Made by a program: the position numbers and the translations under genes. The notes below the pieces were generated by a model. The model ran no database searches, was not told where the DNA came from, and was given only the letters and a program-made list of their open reading frames with translations. A stretch of 64,000 nucleotides of DNA from positions 31,607 to 95,606 of IMG/VR virus record IMGVR_UViG_3300008216_000009. One strand, 5' to 3'. Of the stretch, positions 7,479-15,917 are shown in pieces (the first letter of the stretch is position 1; each line of letters begins with the position of its first letter). Origin of the DNA: a virus.

Positions 7479-10400
7479 ATGACACAAGAGCTACTTAAAC
7501 ATGTTGATGAGATGATTGAATCTGTGATTGTCTCAGAGCTTGGGTTCTTTCAGGACAATAATTACACCATCGATCTTTCTGTGAAGACTGAAGATGGTGA
7601 GGATTCTTTTTTTGTGCGCCGGAACGGTGCTGTTCTCTATGCTGGACCTGACGGAGCGAAGGCCGCTTCCCAGTTTTATTCTCAGATAGCTCAGGTTCAT
7701 GAGGATGACCAGAACGGTGCTGATCCAGATTTTGCTACTCTGAGAGAAATTTTAGAGGCTCGAAACCAGCATGTGAAAGAGGCTCTTTCTCAACTGGGCC
7801 ACACGGATTTGGCCCGGTCTTTGAGTAAACTTACTTTCAAATCTATTGATAATGAATGGCACGATATATTCTTTTCTCCCGATGCTACAGAGGAGATAAT
7901 CAAGGGAGAGCGTGTAGAGAAGCTTATACCTGCCGTTATCGGAGCGGCTTTAGGGGCAGTGGGCCAGGTTGCGGGTACAGTAGTGGATGCTGCTACGAAT
8001 GTGGAAGCTTCGGATCCAGATGAGACCAAGCCAAAAAGTAAGGCTCCTAAAGTGGGGGGTGTAGATAAATCTGTTTCTGACAATCTTATTTACACTGAGG
8101 ATGATCGTTCTGAGGAAGCAAAAGATTTAGAGAGTCCAGCCAATTTTGATGAGGCTGCCAGCAAACCCAATCTTATTATGCGTCAGGAGCTTGAGAACAC
8201 TTCTGAATACCAGGGAGTGTTCTTCTTCATTAAAAATTCTTTTGAAGAGCTTCTCTTTGTGAAGCGCACTGGTGCTCCTTATTGGGAACTTCCCGGCGGA
8301 TTAAAGAAGGAGGACGAATCTCTTAGAGATGCATTGAAGCGTCAGATTGCCCTATTAAACTTAAAAGCACGACAGGCAAAACAACTTGGCTCTGTCAGTA
8401 TGGGTGAGGGCCATGTAAGTGGGATGATATTTGCGGTATCGGTGTCTGGTCAGATAGTTCTTCCTGATAAATATGATTCACTCACATGGGTCTCCGTAGG
8501 AAGTTTGGCGAATGTGCCATTGGCCCCTGATTACAATATCGATGAATTAAAGGACATGATCACTACCTCTATGGATGATCCTGAGGATAGGCTTTATCTG
8601 TCCACCAATGTTAGCAATGATATTTACAAACAACGAGATATAACTGATTTAGGTGATCCATTTCAGTCGGTGGGCGATAATTATGTTCCTCCTGGGGTTC
8701 GTGGCTCAGTTGTTCAAGATGGGGTTCGTGGAGGTGTCCAAGCTAGAGAGATAGGGGACAATCTGAAACATCTTCGTAACCAAGTCGGACTTAAACACCA
8801 TGAGGAGTCTGAGGGTGTTTTTAAGTACCCAGACAATAATCCAATACCTGAGGGTGAGGATGAAGATCTGGATCCCGGAAGGGAGCATGTTGAGGAGGAG
8901 AATAACCCCTATCTACATAAGAGTCGGGACGGTTCTCGACAGTCATATATGGGTCTTAGACAGTCATATATGGGCCTTAGACAGCCAGTAAATAAGGAAT
9001 CTCCTGTGTGGGAGACGGAGACCGATAGTGAGTATGTCGAGAAATTCGATACCCAAGGTTGGGATCCCGGTCACCCAGAAACAATAAATGATAGTCGCAT
9101 GCAACCTAGAGGTATTCCTCAGGAGCGGCTAAGTGAGCGTATTGAGAAGGGTGAAGATGAGGGAATAGGGGCTAAAAGAACACTTGTAAAGGTTAATGAG
9201 TACTCTAAAAGACTTATAGATATTTTAGGTGACAATGAAGAAATAGATTTTTGGGTTCTCGATAAGATTTCTCGTACAGGCTCCTATATGAGCGATATAT
9301 ATCATCATTTGACTGATTCTAGGAAACTTGATGTTCAGCAGAAAGCATATCCTTTCACGGTAGACAGGCCGGAAGATATGCAGGATCCGATTTCTGCTCA
9401 ACGCAAAAAAGACAAATTATCTCCTGCCAGTGAGGAAGCTCTTTCCAGTGCAGAGGCTGGGACCGGTACTCAAGCTTTTAGTTCTGGAGCAGTAGTAGAT
9501 TTACCTGAATCTATGGATGCTGAGATAGGTGTTCAACCGCATGCCGTACAGGGTTCTGGATCTGAGGGTGTTGAGGGGGGTGGAGATGGGAGCATAGATA
9601 TGATTCCAACTCCAGATGCCTCTATGAATATTGATGAGGCCGAGAAGGCTTCGGAGTTCGATTCAAGATTGAGATCCCTTAGAAAGAAAGATCCACTTGT
9701 TAGAAAAGATACTGTTGGATCATATGATGATCACCATCATGATAGATTATCCAAAGTAAATACTTTTGAATCTAGGTTGGTTGAGTTAAAAGAAGGTGGA
9801 GGTGATGGTGGGGGAGGTGGCAGTTTTGGTGGGGATGGCGGTAGTGGAACTGCTATGACCTCTGGTGGAACTCACACTGCTACATATGGTGGTGGGGGGA
9901 CTTCTACTGCTTATGACAGTTCTTTGAAGCCCAAATCAGCCGAAGTAACTAAATCTGATTCTGACAAAGAAGAAGAAAAAGAGTCTGAAGTAGAAACTAT
10001 ATTTGAGAATGTAGCTGAAACTGTAGATAGCAGTTTGGAGAAAAATGCTGATGTTTACGGCACTACGGAGGGGCTATCTCAGCTACCAGCCCCAGACGTG
10101 CCTGAGCTTGGACAGACCAAAGATCCTAAAAAATCTAATTCAATAGATAGGCATAGGCCGGGGGATTCAGAGTCTAGAAGAAGGATGGACGGTAGGGGTG
10201 TTCGTAATGAACCGTTTCCTCCTGGGCAGGAGCCTATAGGGGATGATGTCAGTAATTTAGTTATTGCTGAGAATGAGGATACTTACAAGCCCGCAGAGCT
10301 TGAAGAGAGGGCCGAGAACGAAATTGTCCGAAGAAAATTCATAGACGAAGATTCTCATAGGATTCGTACTAATGATATGGCTGCGGAGCAATATACGAAT

Positions 10401-11129
10401 TTATCCTATGATACTCGTCTTACACCTGAGAACCAGCTAGGCGACGCTGTTTCGGGTGTTGTAGCGACTTTGCTTTCTCCCATGCTGGCAAAGAGTGGAG
10501 ACGATCCTAGTAATATAGATGTGGGTCTTATGAAAGTCCTGGTTCCCGATGGTATCGAGAAACAGACTGATTTCATGGACACCAAGAATACTCTGGTTGT
10601 TGCTGGGTGGGGGAATTATTACGTCATAGATCAAGAGGGCCACAGAATTGGTATAGAGGGAATGAGGCGAGCTTTAGAGGAATTTTTAAAGCGTCCAGAA
10701 TATGCCAATGTGAATATTTTCCATTCTGGGATACAGGTAGGTCAGATTCTTCCAGAATTCACTGATGAGCACGGTAAATTATGGAAAACTGAAGTAAGAC
10801 CTGAGGGAATGTTTGTTGTGGCTGCCATTAGAAATGATCTTGAAGTTGCTCGTAAGGCTATGAGAGAGATAATGAAAGGCACTTTACGGGGATTCAGTAT
10901 TGCGGGTAATGCTAAAGATAAAGAGTTGAAGTGTGACCATGGTAAATGCTGGACCGAGGTTACAGATATGGAAATGTATGAAGTCACCCTTTGTGTTCAG
11001 CCTATGAATCAAAATTCTTACATAACAGACATTCTTCAAATGCCGGACGCACAAGTATGCCCAGATTGCTATGAGGGTGTTCAAGTTGAGTACGATTCGA
11101 ACCTTAATATTCAGGGTGTTAGTATCTAA
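7479..11129 (+). CDS. Polyprotein: degenerate Nudix domain plus XkdF-type prohead protease
   Basis: The start is taken as ATG 7479 behind GTGAGGAGCAT, giving 1216 residues; an upstream in-frame TTG at 7437 lacks such a site. Residues 1-15 carry the recurring helix LLKHVDEMIES. Residues about 240-360 are a Nudix fold with strands, WELPGG and a Nudix helix, but the box reads G274-x5-E280-x7-R288-Q-I-A-L-L, so the metal-binding Glu residues of REUxEE are absent. The middle is acidic with a Gly-rich run and a helical segment EIDFWVLDKIS near residue 595. Residues about 1030-1200 match XkdF/S78-type prohead protease, with candidate catalytic His1082 (FHSG) and Ser1140 (GFSIAG). Expected role: head maturation protease, perhaps self-cleaving. 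Confidence 0.75.
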   Translation: MTQELLKHVDEMIESVIVSELGFFQDNNYTIDLSVKTEDGEDSFFVRRNGAVLYAGPDGAKAASQFYSQIAQVHEDDQNGADPDFATLREILEARNQHVKEALSQLGHTDLARSLSKLTFKSIDNEWHDIFFSPDATEEIIKGERVEKLIPAVIGAALGAVGQVAGTVVDAATNVEASDPDETKPKSKAPKVGGVDKSVSDNLIYTEDDRSEEAKDLESPANFDEAASKPNLIMRQELENTSEYQGVFFFIKNSFEELLFVKRTGAPYWELPGGLKKEDESLRDALKRQIALLNLKARQAKQLGSVSMGEGHVSGMIFAVSVSGQIVLPDKYDSLTWVSVGSLANVPLAPDYNIDELKDMITTSMDDPEDRLYLSTNVSNDIYKQRDITDLGDPFQSVGDNYVPPGVRGSVVQDGVRGGVQAREIGDNLKHLRNQVGLKHHEESEGVFKYPDNNPIPEGEDEDLDPGREHVEEENNPYLHKSRDGSRQSYMGLRQSYMGLRQPVNKESPVWETETDSEYVEKFDTQGWDPGHPETINDSRMQPRGIPQERLSERIEKGEDEGIGAKRTLVKVNEYSKRLIDILGDNEEIDFWVLDKISRTGSYMSDIYHHLTDSRKLDVQQKAYPFTVDRPEDMQDPISAQRKKDKLSPASEEALSSAEAGTGTQAFSSGAVVDLPESMDAEIGVQPHAVQGSGSEGVEGGGDGSIDMIPTPDASMNIDEAEKASEFDSRLRSLRKKDPLVRKDTVGSYDDHHHDRLSKVNTFESRLVELKEGGGDGGGGGSFGGDGGSGTAMTSGGTHTATYGGGGTSTAYDSSLKPKSAEVTKSDSDKEEEKESEVETIFENVAETVDSSLEKNADVYGTTEGLSQLPAPDVPELGQTKDPKKSNSIDRHRPGDSESRRRMDGRGVRNEPFPPGQEPIGDDVSNLVIAENEDTYKPAELEERAENEIVRRKFIDEDSHRIRTNDMAAEQYTNLSYDTRLTPENQLGDAVSGVVATLLSPMLAKSGDDPSNIDVGLMKVLVPDGIEKQTDFMDTKNTLVVAGWGNYYVIDQEGHRIGIEGMRRALEEFLKRPEYANVNIFHSGIQVGQILPEFTDEHGKLWKTEVRPEGMFVVAAIRNDLEVARKAMREIMKGTLRGFSIAGNAKDKELKCDHGKCWTEVTDMEMYEVTLCVQPMNQNSYITDILQMPDAQVCPDCYEGVQVEYDSNLNIQGVSI
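8938..8984 (+). repeat. 21-base tandem repeat, 2.2 copies
   Basis: Units at 8938-8958 and 8959-8979 differ at one base, followed by five bases of a third. They encode RQSYMGL twice then RQ inside the disordered middle of the protease polyprotein. Confidence 0.85.
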
Positions 11130-11160
11130 ATTTTCAATTTATAGACTTTTTGCAAAAAAC

Positions 11161-11190
11161 TTTACATCTGTAACACTTAGTCGTTATAGT
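11161..11190 (+). promoter_or_regulatory. Promoter of scaffold/capsid unit, late class
   Basis: TTTACA (11161-11166), 18-base spacer, TATAGT (11185-11190), in an AT-rich gap between the protease gene and the scaffold gene. The TTTACAT...AACA text recurs at 3049. Confidence 0.65.
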
Positions 11191-11220
11191 ATTTAGTAAC
11201 CTTTGAAGGAGGTATGAGGA

Positions 11221-12279
11221 ATGGCAAATCGCCAAGAAGAACTGTTGCCTATTCTCAAGGCTCTTCGGGAGTATATATCCAAGGAGTATGCGGTAAATTA
11301 TCCCCCGCATGTCCGTGGTGAAGATGCTTCCAACAAGGAACTTCCTGCTAACTGGCAGGATAAGCTCGACCCCATCACGGGTGGAGACACTGTGGGTAGG
11401 GACAAATTCGGATCTCAGGGCCAGAATACGACAAAAGCTGGCTCACAGTCCGAAGATGCCTATATCCATAAGTCTGAATTGGAGCAGATCCTTAAGGATT
11501 TTGTTTCCAAGCACTACGTGGATGGTATGGACGTTCAGCAACGTGGCGCACGTGGCGACAATGCTGGATTTGCCTACCCGGGTGAAGAGCGAAGAGTTCC
11601 TGAGGGCTTAGAGAAGCACCATGGGGAAGAGATGGAGAAGAACGAGGAAGAGTTGAACGGGAACGGATTCCCGCCGCCAGCAGAAGAGGAAGAGAATGGT
11701 CTTCCTACTATGGAAGAGGCTGGCGAAGAGGAAGAAGATGACGTGCTGGGCGAGGAAGAGGAAGACGAGGAGATAGAGGGCGTTGCTGCGGGCAATATGG
11801 CCTATAGCAAGGACCGAGCAGTTTCAAATCTTCTCAAAGATATTAAGGGTCTTCTAGTTCAGAAGCAGACCGAGAGGTCTGAGTTTGGCAGTCTTAAGAA
11901 AGAGTTGGACATCATAAAGAAGTCCATGCCCAATCAGATCAAGCAGGGTGTCACTGCTGGGATGAAGAAGTTCAATTTGAATCCTAGTGTTAGTGATCAG
12001 GCTACAAGGGTTCCAGTTGGGGCGGCTTCCCCTCCTGCAGCCTCGCCTATGCCTGACAAGAGAATCGGCGTTGAGGGAGAGTCTTTTGCTAAGACGGATC
12101 CCGAAGCCAATTGGGCAGCCCAGGAACAGTTTACTAACGCCGTTGAGACGATTTTGAGCGGTAACGACGCTGACGACATTCGAGGCACCTTCAAGAAGGT
12201 TAACTCGATGAGGAATCAGTCTGGTGAGCTTACGCCGCAAACCCTGTACTACTATCCTAGGAACGGGGGCGCACAGTAA
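11221..12279 (+). CDS. Capsid scaffold-like protein
   Basis: A 352-residue acidic protein directly upstream of the major capsid gene and overlapping its ATG by one base. Residues 8-21 (LLPILKALREYISK) and about 85-95 (EQILKDFVSKHY) carry the recurring helix. A Glu-dense stretch lies at about 140-190 and a coiled coil at about 200-250. Length, acidity, coiled coil and position fit an HK97-type scaffold, which would be removed by the protease encoded just before. The ribosome binding site AAGGAGG at 11207 is strong, and codon use is G/C-ending-rich like the capsid gene, fitting high expression. Confidence 0.65.
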   Translation: MANRQEELLPILKALREYISKEYAVNYPPHVRGEDASNKELPANWQDKLDPITGGDTVGRDKFGSQGQNTTKAGSQSEDAYIHKSELEQILKDFVSKHYVDGMDVQQRGARGDNAGFAYPGEERRVPEGLEKHHGEEMEKNEEELNGNGFPPPAEEEENGLPTMEEAGEEEEDDVLGEEEEDEEIEGVAAGNMAYSKDRAVSNLLKDIKGLLVQKQTERSEFGSLKKELDIIKKSMPNQIKQGVTAGMKKFNLNPSVSDQATRVPVGAASPPAASPMPDKRIGVEGESFAKTDPEANWAAQEQFTNAVETILSGNDADDIRGTFKKVNSMRNQSGELTPQTLYYYPRNGGAQ

Positions 12280-13595
12280 TGACAACGCAGAATGATCTCT
12301 CCATAGCTGAATATATCGGTGCTGCCGAGCGAAACCTTCGCTCAAGTCTGATGCCGCCTGGGTACTTTGCTAAGCAGACGTACCTGCAGGTATCGGACGT
12401 GTTCACGGCGACTTATGGCCGCAAGGTCTGGGACGCATTGAACAACCAGACCCGGTTCTGGAACATACTTCGAAAGGTACAGTGGGGTCCCACAACTGGT
12501 TGGCGTGTTCGCTCCGACAGGGGTTCGAACCGCTCTCGACCAGTGACTGAGACTGGAGCACTTCCTACTGTCGATGTCTCTGCCTATCAGGCAGTCGATT
12601 CGGCACCAAGGATTATGGCTACAGACTTTGGTGTCTCACTCAAGTCCCAGATTATGTCTGGGTTGGAAGGTGGCATGGGCGACAACCTTGCGGTTGAGCA
12701 AGAAGCTGCTGCAAGGGACCACATCAAGGAGCTTAACTCTGAGCTTCTTCTTCGCTCCAACGGAATTGTCACCACAGGTGGTGCCTCTGCTACAGGGGCA
12801 GTGTTAGGTGCTGGTAATACGTTCCGAATTGGTGACACCATTAGTGACACGGGTCTCAGTGATGCTTCAAAGGTAATTTCGGGCATCTCTGGTAACGTTC
12901 TTACTTATACTGGTGGTGGAAACCTTACAGACGGTGCTATCGCTTATGCGAAAGCCCGTGCTGGTCTGACCTCGATTGATGACATCGTTGAGCAGGACGC
13001 TCGTACTATTGCGGGTGTTACCCTAGGCTCTGGCATCGGGGCAGATGTTTACAACCAGTCCACTAGGACGGCGGGTGCGTGGAATGCTGCTGCAACTGTT
13101 CTTGCGAATAGTGGCACAGGCAGGAACCTTACCCTGTCTCTCCTAGACCAGGCCATTAGGGAAGTTCGTATCAATGGTGCGGATCCCGACGTAATCCTTA
13201 TGGGTTACGACCAGTTCGACAGGCTTTCTTCACTCCTACAGGCGCAGCAGCGTTACATGGACTGGGGCGAGTTCGTTGTAAAGGTTGGCGACGAGAGTAC
13301 CCTTCCCGGTTCGCATGCTGGGTTCCAGGTTTCGACCTATAGGGGTATTCCAGTCATCGTGGATCCCGACATCCAGACTTCCTACACGGCTGCGGATGCC
13401 GAACTTGGCTCTAACGTGTACGTGCTTGACACGAGGTATCTGGAACTCGCTATTGCTGCTCCTACGCAGTACATCGATAACAGGGACTTCTTCCAGGCGA
13501 ACGCCTTTGTCCTTCGTGGACTCTTCTACACCATTGGTGAGTTGAGGGCACTTCGTATGGATACACACTCCAAGATCACGGATTTGAATGCTTAG
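12279..13595 (+). CDS. Major capsid protein, HK97 fold
   Basis: A 438-residue protein of the HK97-like major capsid type. It has an N-terminal arm (about 1-90), a loop region with SRPVTETGALP, and a C-terminal A-domain segment with DPDVILMGYDQFDRL, YRGIPVIVDPDI, VYVLDTRYLELA and a final NAFVLRGLFYTIGEL strand. Position after the scaffold and before a strong terminator supports the call. The gene is visibly richer in G/C-ending codons than its neighbours (for example 35 of 60 bases are G+C in 13261-13320), consistent with selection for expression. It forms the icosahedral shell. Confidence 0.85.
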   Translation: MTTQNDLSIAEYIGAAERNLRSSLMPPGYFAKQTYLQVSDVFTATYGRKVWDALNNQTRFWNILRKVQWGPTTGWRVRSDRGSNRSRPVTETGALPTVDVSAYQAVDSAPRIMATDFGVSLKSQIMSGLEGGMGDNLAVEQEAAARDHIKELNSELLLRSNGIVTTGGASATGAVLGAGNTFRIGDTISDTGLSDASKVISGISGNVLTYTGGGNLTDGAIAYAKARAGLTSIDDIVEQDARTIAGVTLGSGIGADVYNQSTRTAGAWNAAATVLANSGTGRNLTLSLLDQAIREVRINGADPDVILMGYDQFDRLSSLLQAQQRYMDWGEFVVKVGDESTLPGSHAGFQVSTYRGIPVIVDPDIQTSYTAADAELGSNVYVLDTRYLELAIAAPTQYIDNRDFFQANAFVLRGLFYTIGELRALRMDTHSKITDLNA

Positions 13596-13611
13596 TTAGG
13601 GGTTTATTAGT

Positions 13612-13647
13612 GGGTAGGTAGGGGATCTCAAAGTCCCCTACCTACTC
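13612..13647 (+). terminator. Strong hairpin terminator after capsid gene
   Basis: GTAGGTAGGGGA (13614-13625) pairs perfectly with TCCCCTACCTAC (13634-13645) over an eight-base loop, and can extend by two pairs. A short T-run (TTTT at 13653) follows. It closes the head transcription unit. Confidence 0.8.
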
Positions 13648-13694
13648 TAGAGTTTTAACAACAAAATTTAGTCAGTTTTTCTTGTCATGAGTAT

Positions 13695-13710
13695 CCGAGG
13701 GAAACCTTGG
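13695..13710 (+). other. GAAA-tetraloop hairpin in leader of decoration-like gene
   Basis: CCGAGG-GAAA-CCTTGG forms a six-pair stem with a GNRA tetraloop, 43 bases before the ATG at 13754. A second overlapping stem, AACCT/AGGTT (13703-13717), is mutually exclusive with it. Could be a leader structure or RNA-stabilising element; no known riboswitch recognised. Confidence 0.35.
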
Positions 13711-13753
13711 AGAGGTTGGTATAGGTGGAAGTGGCAGGAAAAGGAGTTTTTAG

Positions 13754-14140
13754 ATGGCTGTTACATGGACAACGACAATAATTCACCGAAGTGTTTTTGG
13801 TAACAAGAGAATTGTTACCGCAGACATAGAAGCTACTGGCACGAGCACCGTCACAGCGACGGGAGATGCCTATGCTCCATCTGAGCTAGGTCTTACAGGC
13901 TTTGACATAGTCATGATGAGTGGATTCACCCTCAGTAATACGGGAGGGGCTACTCAAACAGCGGCACAGTCTGTGACTGCTGCTGATACAGGATATTTCC
14001 CTGTATATAACTATACCCAAGAGTCAATATCTACCCATCATCTGGGGCCAGCAGATCTGTCTTCGGTGGGTCCTAGCATTGTTGCTACTGGCATCAATAT
14101 AACTGGTGCCAAGATAAGGCTCATGGCAGTAGGTTACTAG
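13754..14140 (+). CDS. Small Thr/Ser-rich beta protein, possible capsid decoration
   Basis: A 128-residue beta-rich protein, rich in Thr, Ser, Ala and Gly, with no membrane segment. It is the first gene after the capsid terminator, behind AAGGAG at 13741, and is followed by its own terminator at 14214, so it forms a single-gene unit. Such a placement next to the major capsid gene is typical for abundant head-decoration proteins. The assignment is by position and composition only. Confidence 0.45.
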   Translation: MAVTWTTTIIHRSVFGNKRIVTADIEATGTSTVTATGDAYAPSELGLTGFDIVMMSGFTLSNTGGATQTAAQSVTAADTGYFPVYNYTQESISTHHLGPADLSSVGPSIVATGINITGAKIRLMAVGY

Positions 14141-14213
14141 TTTTTACAACTGAATATTGGGTTTTGGGGTGGTACGAGTCAGCTCGACTACTGAATTTTT
14201 GACTAGAATTAGA

Positions 14214-14246
14214 AAAATGGGGTAGTCGTTTTGGCTACCCCATTTT
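14214..14246 (+). terminator. Rho-independent terminator
   Basis: AAAATGGGGTAG (14214-14225) pairs with CTACCCCATTTT (14235-14246) over a nine-base loop, a 12-pair stem whose 3' arm ends in TTTT. Confidence 0.85.
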
Positions 14247-14259
14247 GTATTGGAGAGAT

Positions 14260-14364
14260 ATGGCAAGACGTAACTGGACACAGTGTAAGTGCGGAGCAAA
14301 GTTGCACGTGAAGAAGGGCGAAAAGATGTGTTATCCGTGTAGGGTTAAGGAGAGGAAAGAATAG
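14260..14364 (+). CDS. 34-residue zinc-ribbon miniprotein
   Basis: ATG at 14260 behind TTGGAGAG. The basic 34-residue product has CKCG and CYPC, a one-zinc ribbon spaced by 14 residues. It is short, but the motif and ribosome binding site support translation. No named family. Confidence 0.6.
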   Translation: MARRNWTQCKCGAKLHVKKGEKMCYPCRVKERKE

Positions 14365-14373
14365 GGTAGGGTT

Positions 14374-14568
14374 ATGAAAAATTTAAGTTTATTTATGGGC
14401 AAAATAAGACCTCAAATTTTCTTAGCACTATGTATTTTAGGAATAGTGGCGATATTAGGAATTTGGCACGGTCTTAATGAGGTCACGGTTGGCTGTATAG
14501 CGGGTATAATTGCGTTAGCAAAAGATGTTTTACAGGTAGATTCTGGTAATGGGGCTGAGGAAGAGTAG
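14374..14568 (+). CDS. Small two-helix membrane protein, holin candidate
   Basis: A 64-residue protein with two hydrophobic segments (about 13-30 and 36-52) separated by a short polar turn, a basic N-terminus and an acidic C-terminus. This layout is common in small phage holins. The next gene also encodes a two-segment membrane protein, so the two could be a holin/antiholin pair, but no endolysin gene was recognised nearby. GTAGGG before the ATG. Confidence 0.4.
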   Translation: MKNLSLFMGKIRPQIFLALCILGIVAILGIWHGLNEVTVGCIAGIIALAKDVLQVDSGNGAEEE

Positions 14569-14579
14569 GGGGTTAAGGT

Positions 14580-14933
14580 ATGGTGGAGGAGCAAGAATCT
14601 ACAAAGGAAGAAGTTGGTTTAACAAGGAGAGAGTTAGAGACTGAGCTTGTAGGTGCGAAAGCTAAAATTGTAGAGCTTGAAGCAAAGACTAAAACTACAC
14701 TTACAGGCTCTCAATTTCTGACAATCGTACTCGTAGGCCCGTTATTTTTGGCTTTCGTAACACTTGGAGTGTTGATTGTGTGGAAAACGACATCAAAACC
14801 TGCAGAAATTGCGCCACACCTGGATATAATTCTTGTAGCGTTCGCAATTTTCGCCAATCCTGTGACGGCAGCGGCTGGTGTGATTGTGGGTATGATGCAG
14901 GATGACGTGAGAAAGAAGAATGAGGAAAAGTAA
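14580..14933 (+). CDS. Membrane protein with N-terminal coiled coil
   Basis: A 117-residue protein: a charged coiled-coil N-terminus to about residue 40, two hydrophobic segments (about 46-68 and 80-105) and a charged tail. It follows the small membrane protein by 11 bases. A role in lysis or in the membrane stage of infection is possible, but the sequence does not decide it. Confidence 0.45.
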   Translation: MVEEQESTKEEVGLTRRELETELVGAKAKIVELEAKTKTTLTGSQFLTIVLVGPLFLAFVTLGVLIVWKTTSKPAEIAPHLDIILVAFAIFANPVTAAAGVIVGMMQDDVRKKNEEK

Positions 14934-14969
14934 GTGACTGAGTAGACCGATTGTCTCTAAGGAGTAATC

Positions 14970-15875
14970 ATGAGTGACGATAAACAAAAGAAATTTAGAA
15001 ATAAAAAGTTTTCTTTGCGTCTTCCTTCTTTTACAAGTATTAAGCTGGGGGGATTTGGGTCTTTTAAGCTCCCTGTTTTTGGGAAAATACGTAATCCTTT
15101 CCCGACAGGGCTTTATCTTGGTGGCGGGAAACTAATTGTAATTTCTCTTGCTACCGTGTCTCTTGGATTCGTAGCGTCTATGTTCCTTTTGCTAAGTAAA
15201 GGAGAGCAGGAGATTACTTGGCCCATGACTGGGGCGGTTTACGAAGCTCCTAGTATGATTGGGGCCAGAGTTGTAGACGAAGAAACTCCTATGGAAGCCT
15301 CACAGACGTTGCAGATTAACCTTCCAGGCGGAATACGCCTGGATGAGATTAATCTGGTAAACATTTCTCTGGGTAAGGCTGCTCTAGCTACTGCTTTTCA
15401 GATTGCTGGAACTAGTACGGCTTACATTGTTGTTGATGATTTAATAATTAAAAATTCAGAGTTCCCAAGTATGGACTTTGCGAATTCTGAGTTCTACGCC
15501 ATTAATGCAACCACCTCTGTAGTAGCTGCAGGTCATACTTTTAACATGACGGCTACAACTACTCTCTCAGACATCACTATTGGTAGTGGTAGGGGTGTTG
15601 CTTCTTACGATGCTAAGGACATGGTAGTTGACAGAATTATAATTGAATGCACAGGCAGTTCAGATTGCGTCATTGATACGATAACTATTGATGGTGTCAA
15701 AACATGGATAGGCACCTTTGACTTGGATTATGTTAAAGCCGGAACACTTACCCTAGAAACCCTTAGAGTTGGTGATGATGGAGACATTAATTCGGCTGAT
15801 CTTGTGATTAACAGTACAGTTTATTTCACCTCTGTAACGGATGGCGTGGTAGAGGAGCCTGTAAATATAAAATAG
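14970..15875 (+). CDS. Membrane-anchored beta-rich protein
   Basis: A 301-residue protein with a basic N-terminus of about 50 residues, one hydrophobic segment (about 54-77, KLIVISLATVSLG...) and then about 220 residues of beta-rich Thr/Ile/Asp sequence. Topology would place the beta region outside the cytoplasmic membrane. AAGGAG precedes the ATG. No family recognised. A membrane anchor on a protein encoded among virion surface genes is unusual. Confidence 0.5.
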   Translation: MSDDKQKKFRNKKFSLRLPSFTSIKLGGFGSFKLPVFGKIRNPFPTGLYLGGGKLIVISLATVSLGFVASMFLLLSKGEQEITWPMTGAVYEAPSMIGARVVDEETPMEASQTLQINLPGGIRLDEINLVNISLGKAALATAFQIAGTSTAYIVVDDLIIKNSEFPSMDFANSEFYAINATTSVVAAGHTFNMTATTTLSDITIGSGRGVASYDAKDMVVDRIIIECTGSSDCVIDTITIDGVKTWIGTFDLDYVKAGTLTLETLRVGDDGDINSADLVINSTVYFTSVTDGVVEEPVNIK

Positions 15876-15917
15876 GCTGAGGGTATTATTAATAGGTTAA
15901 GGTAAAGGGAGAGAGAG

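Noticed and set aside
11574-11795. Minus-strand frame rich in Ser and Pro opposite the scaffold gene
   Set aside because: It is the complement of Glu-rich codons (GAG/GAA) of the scaffold protein.
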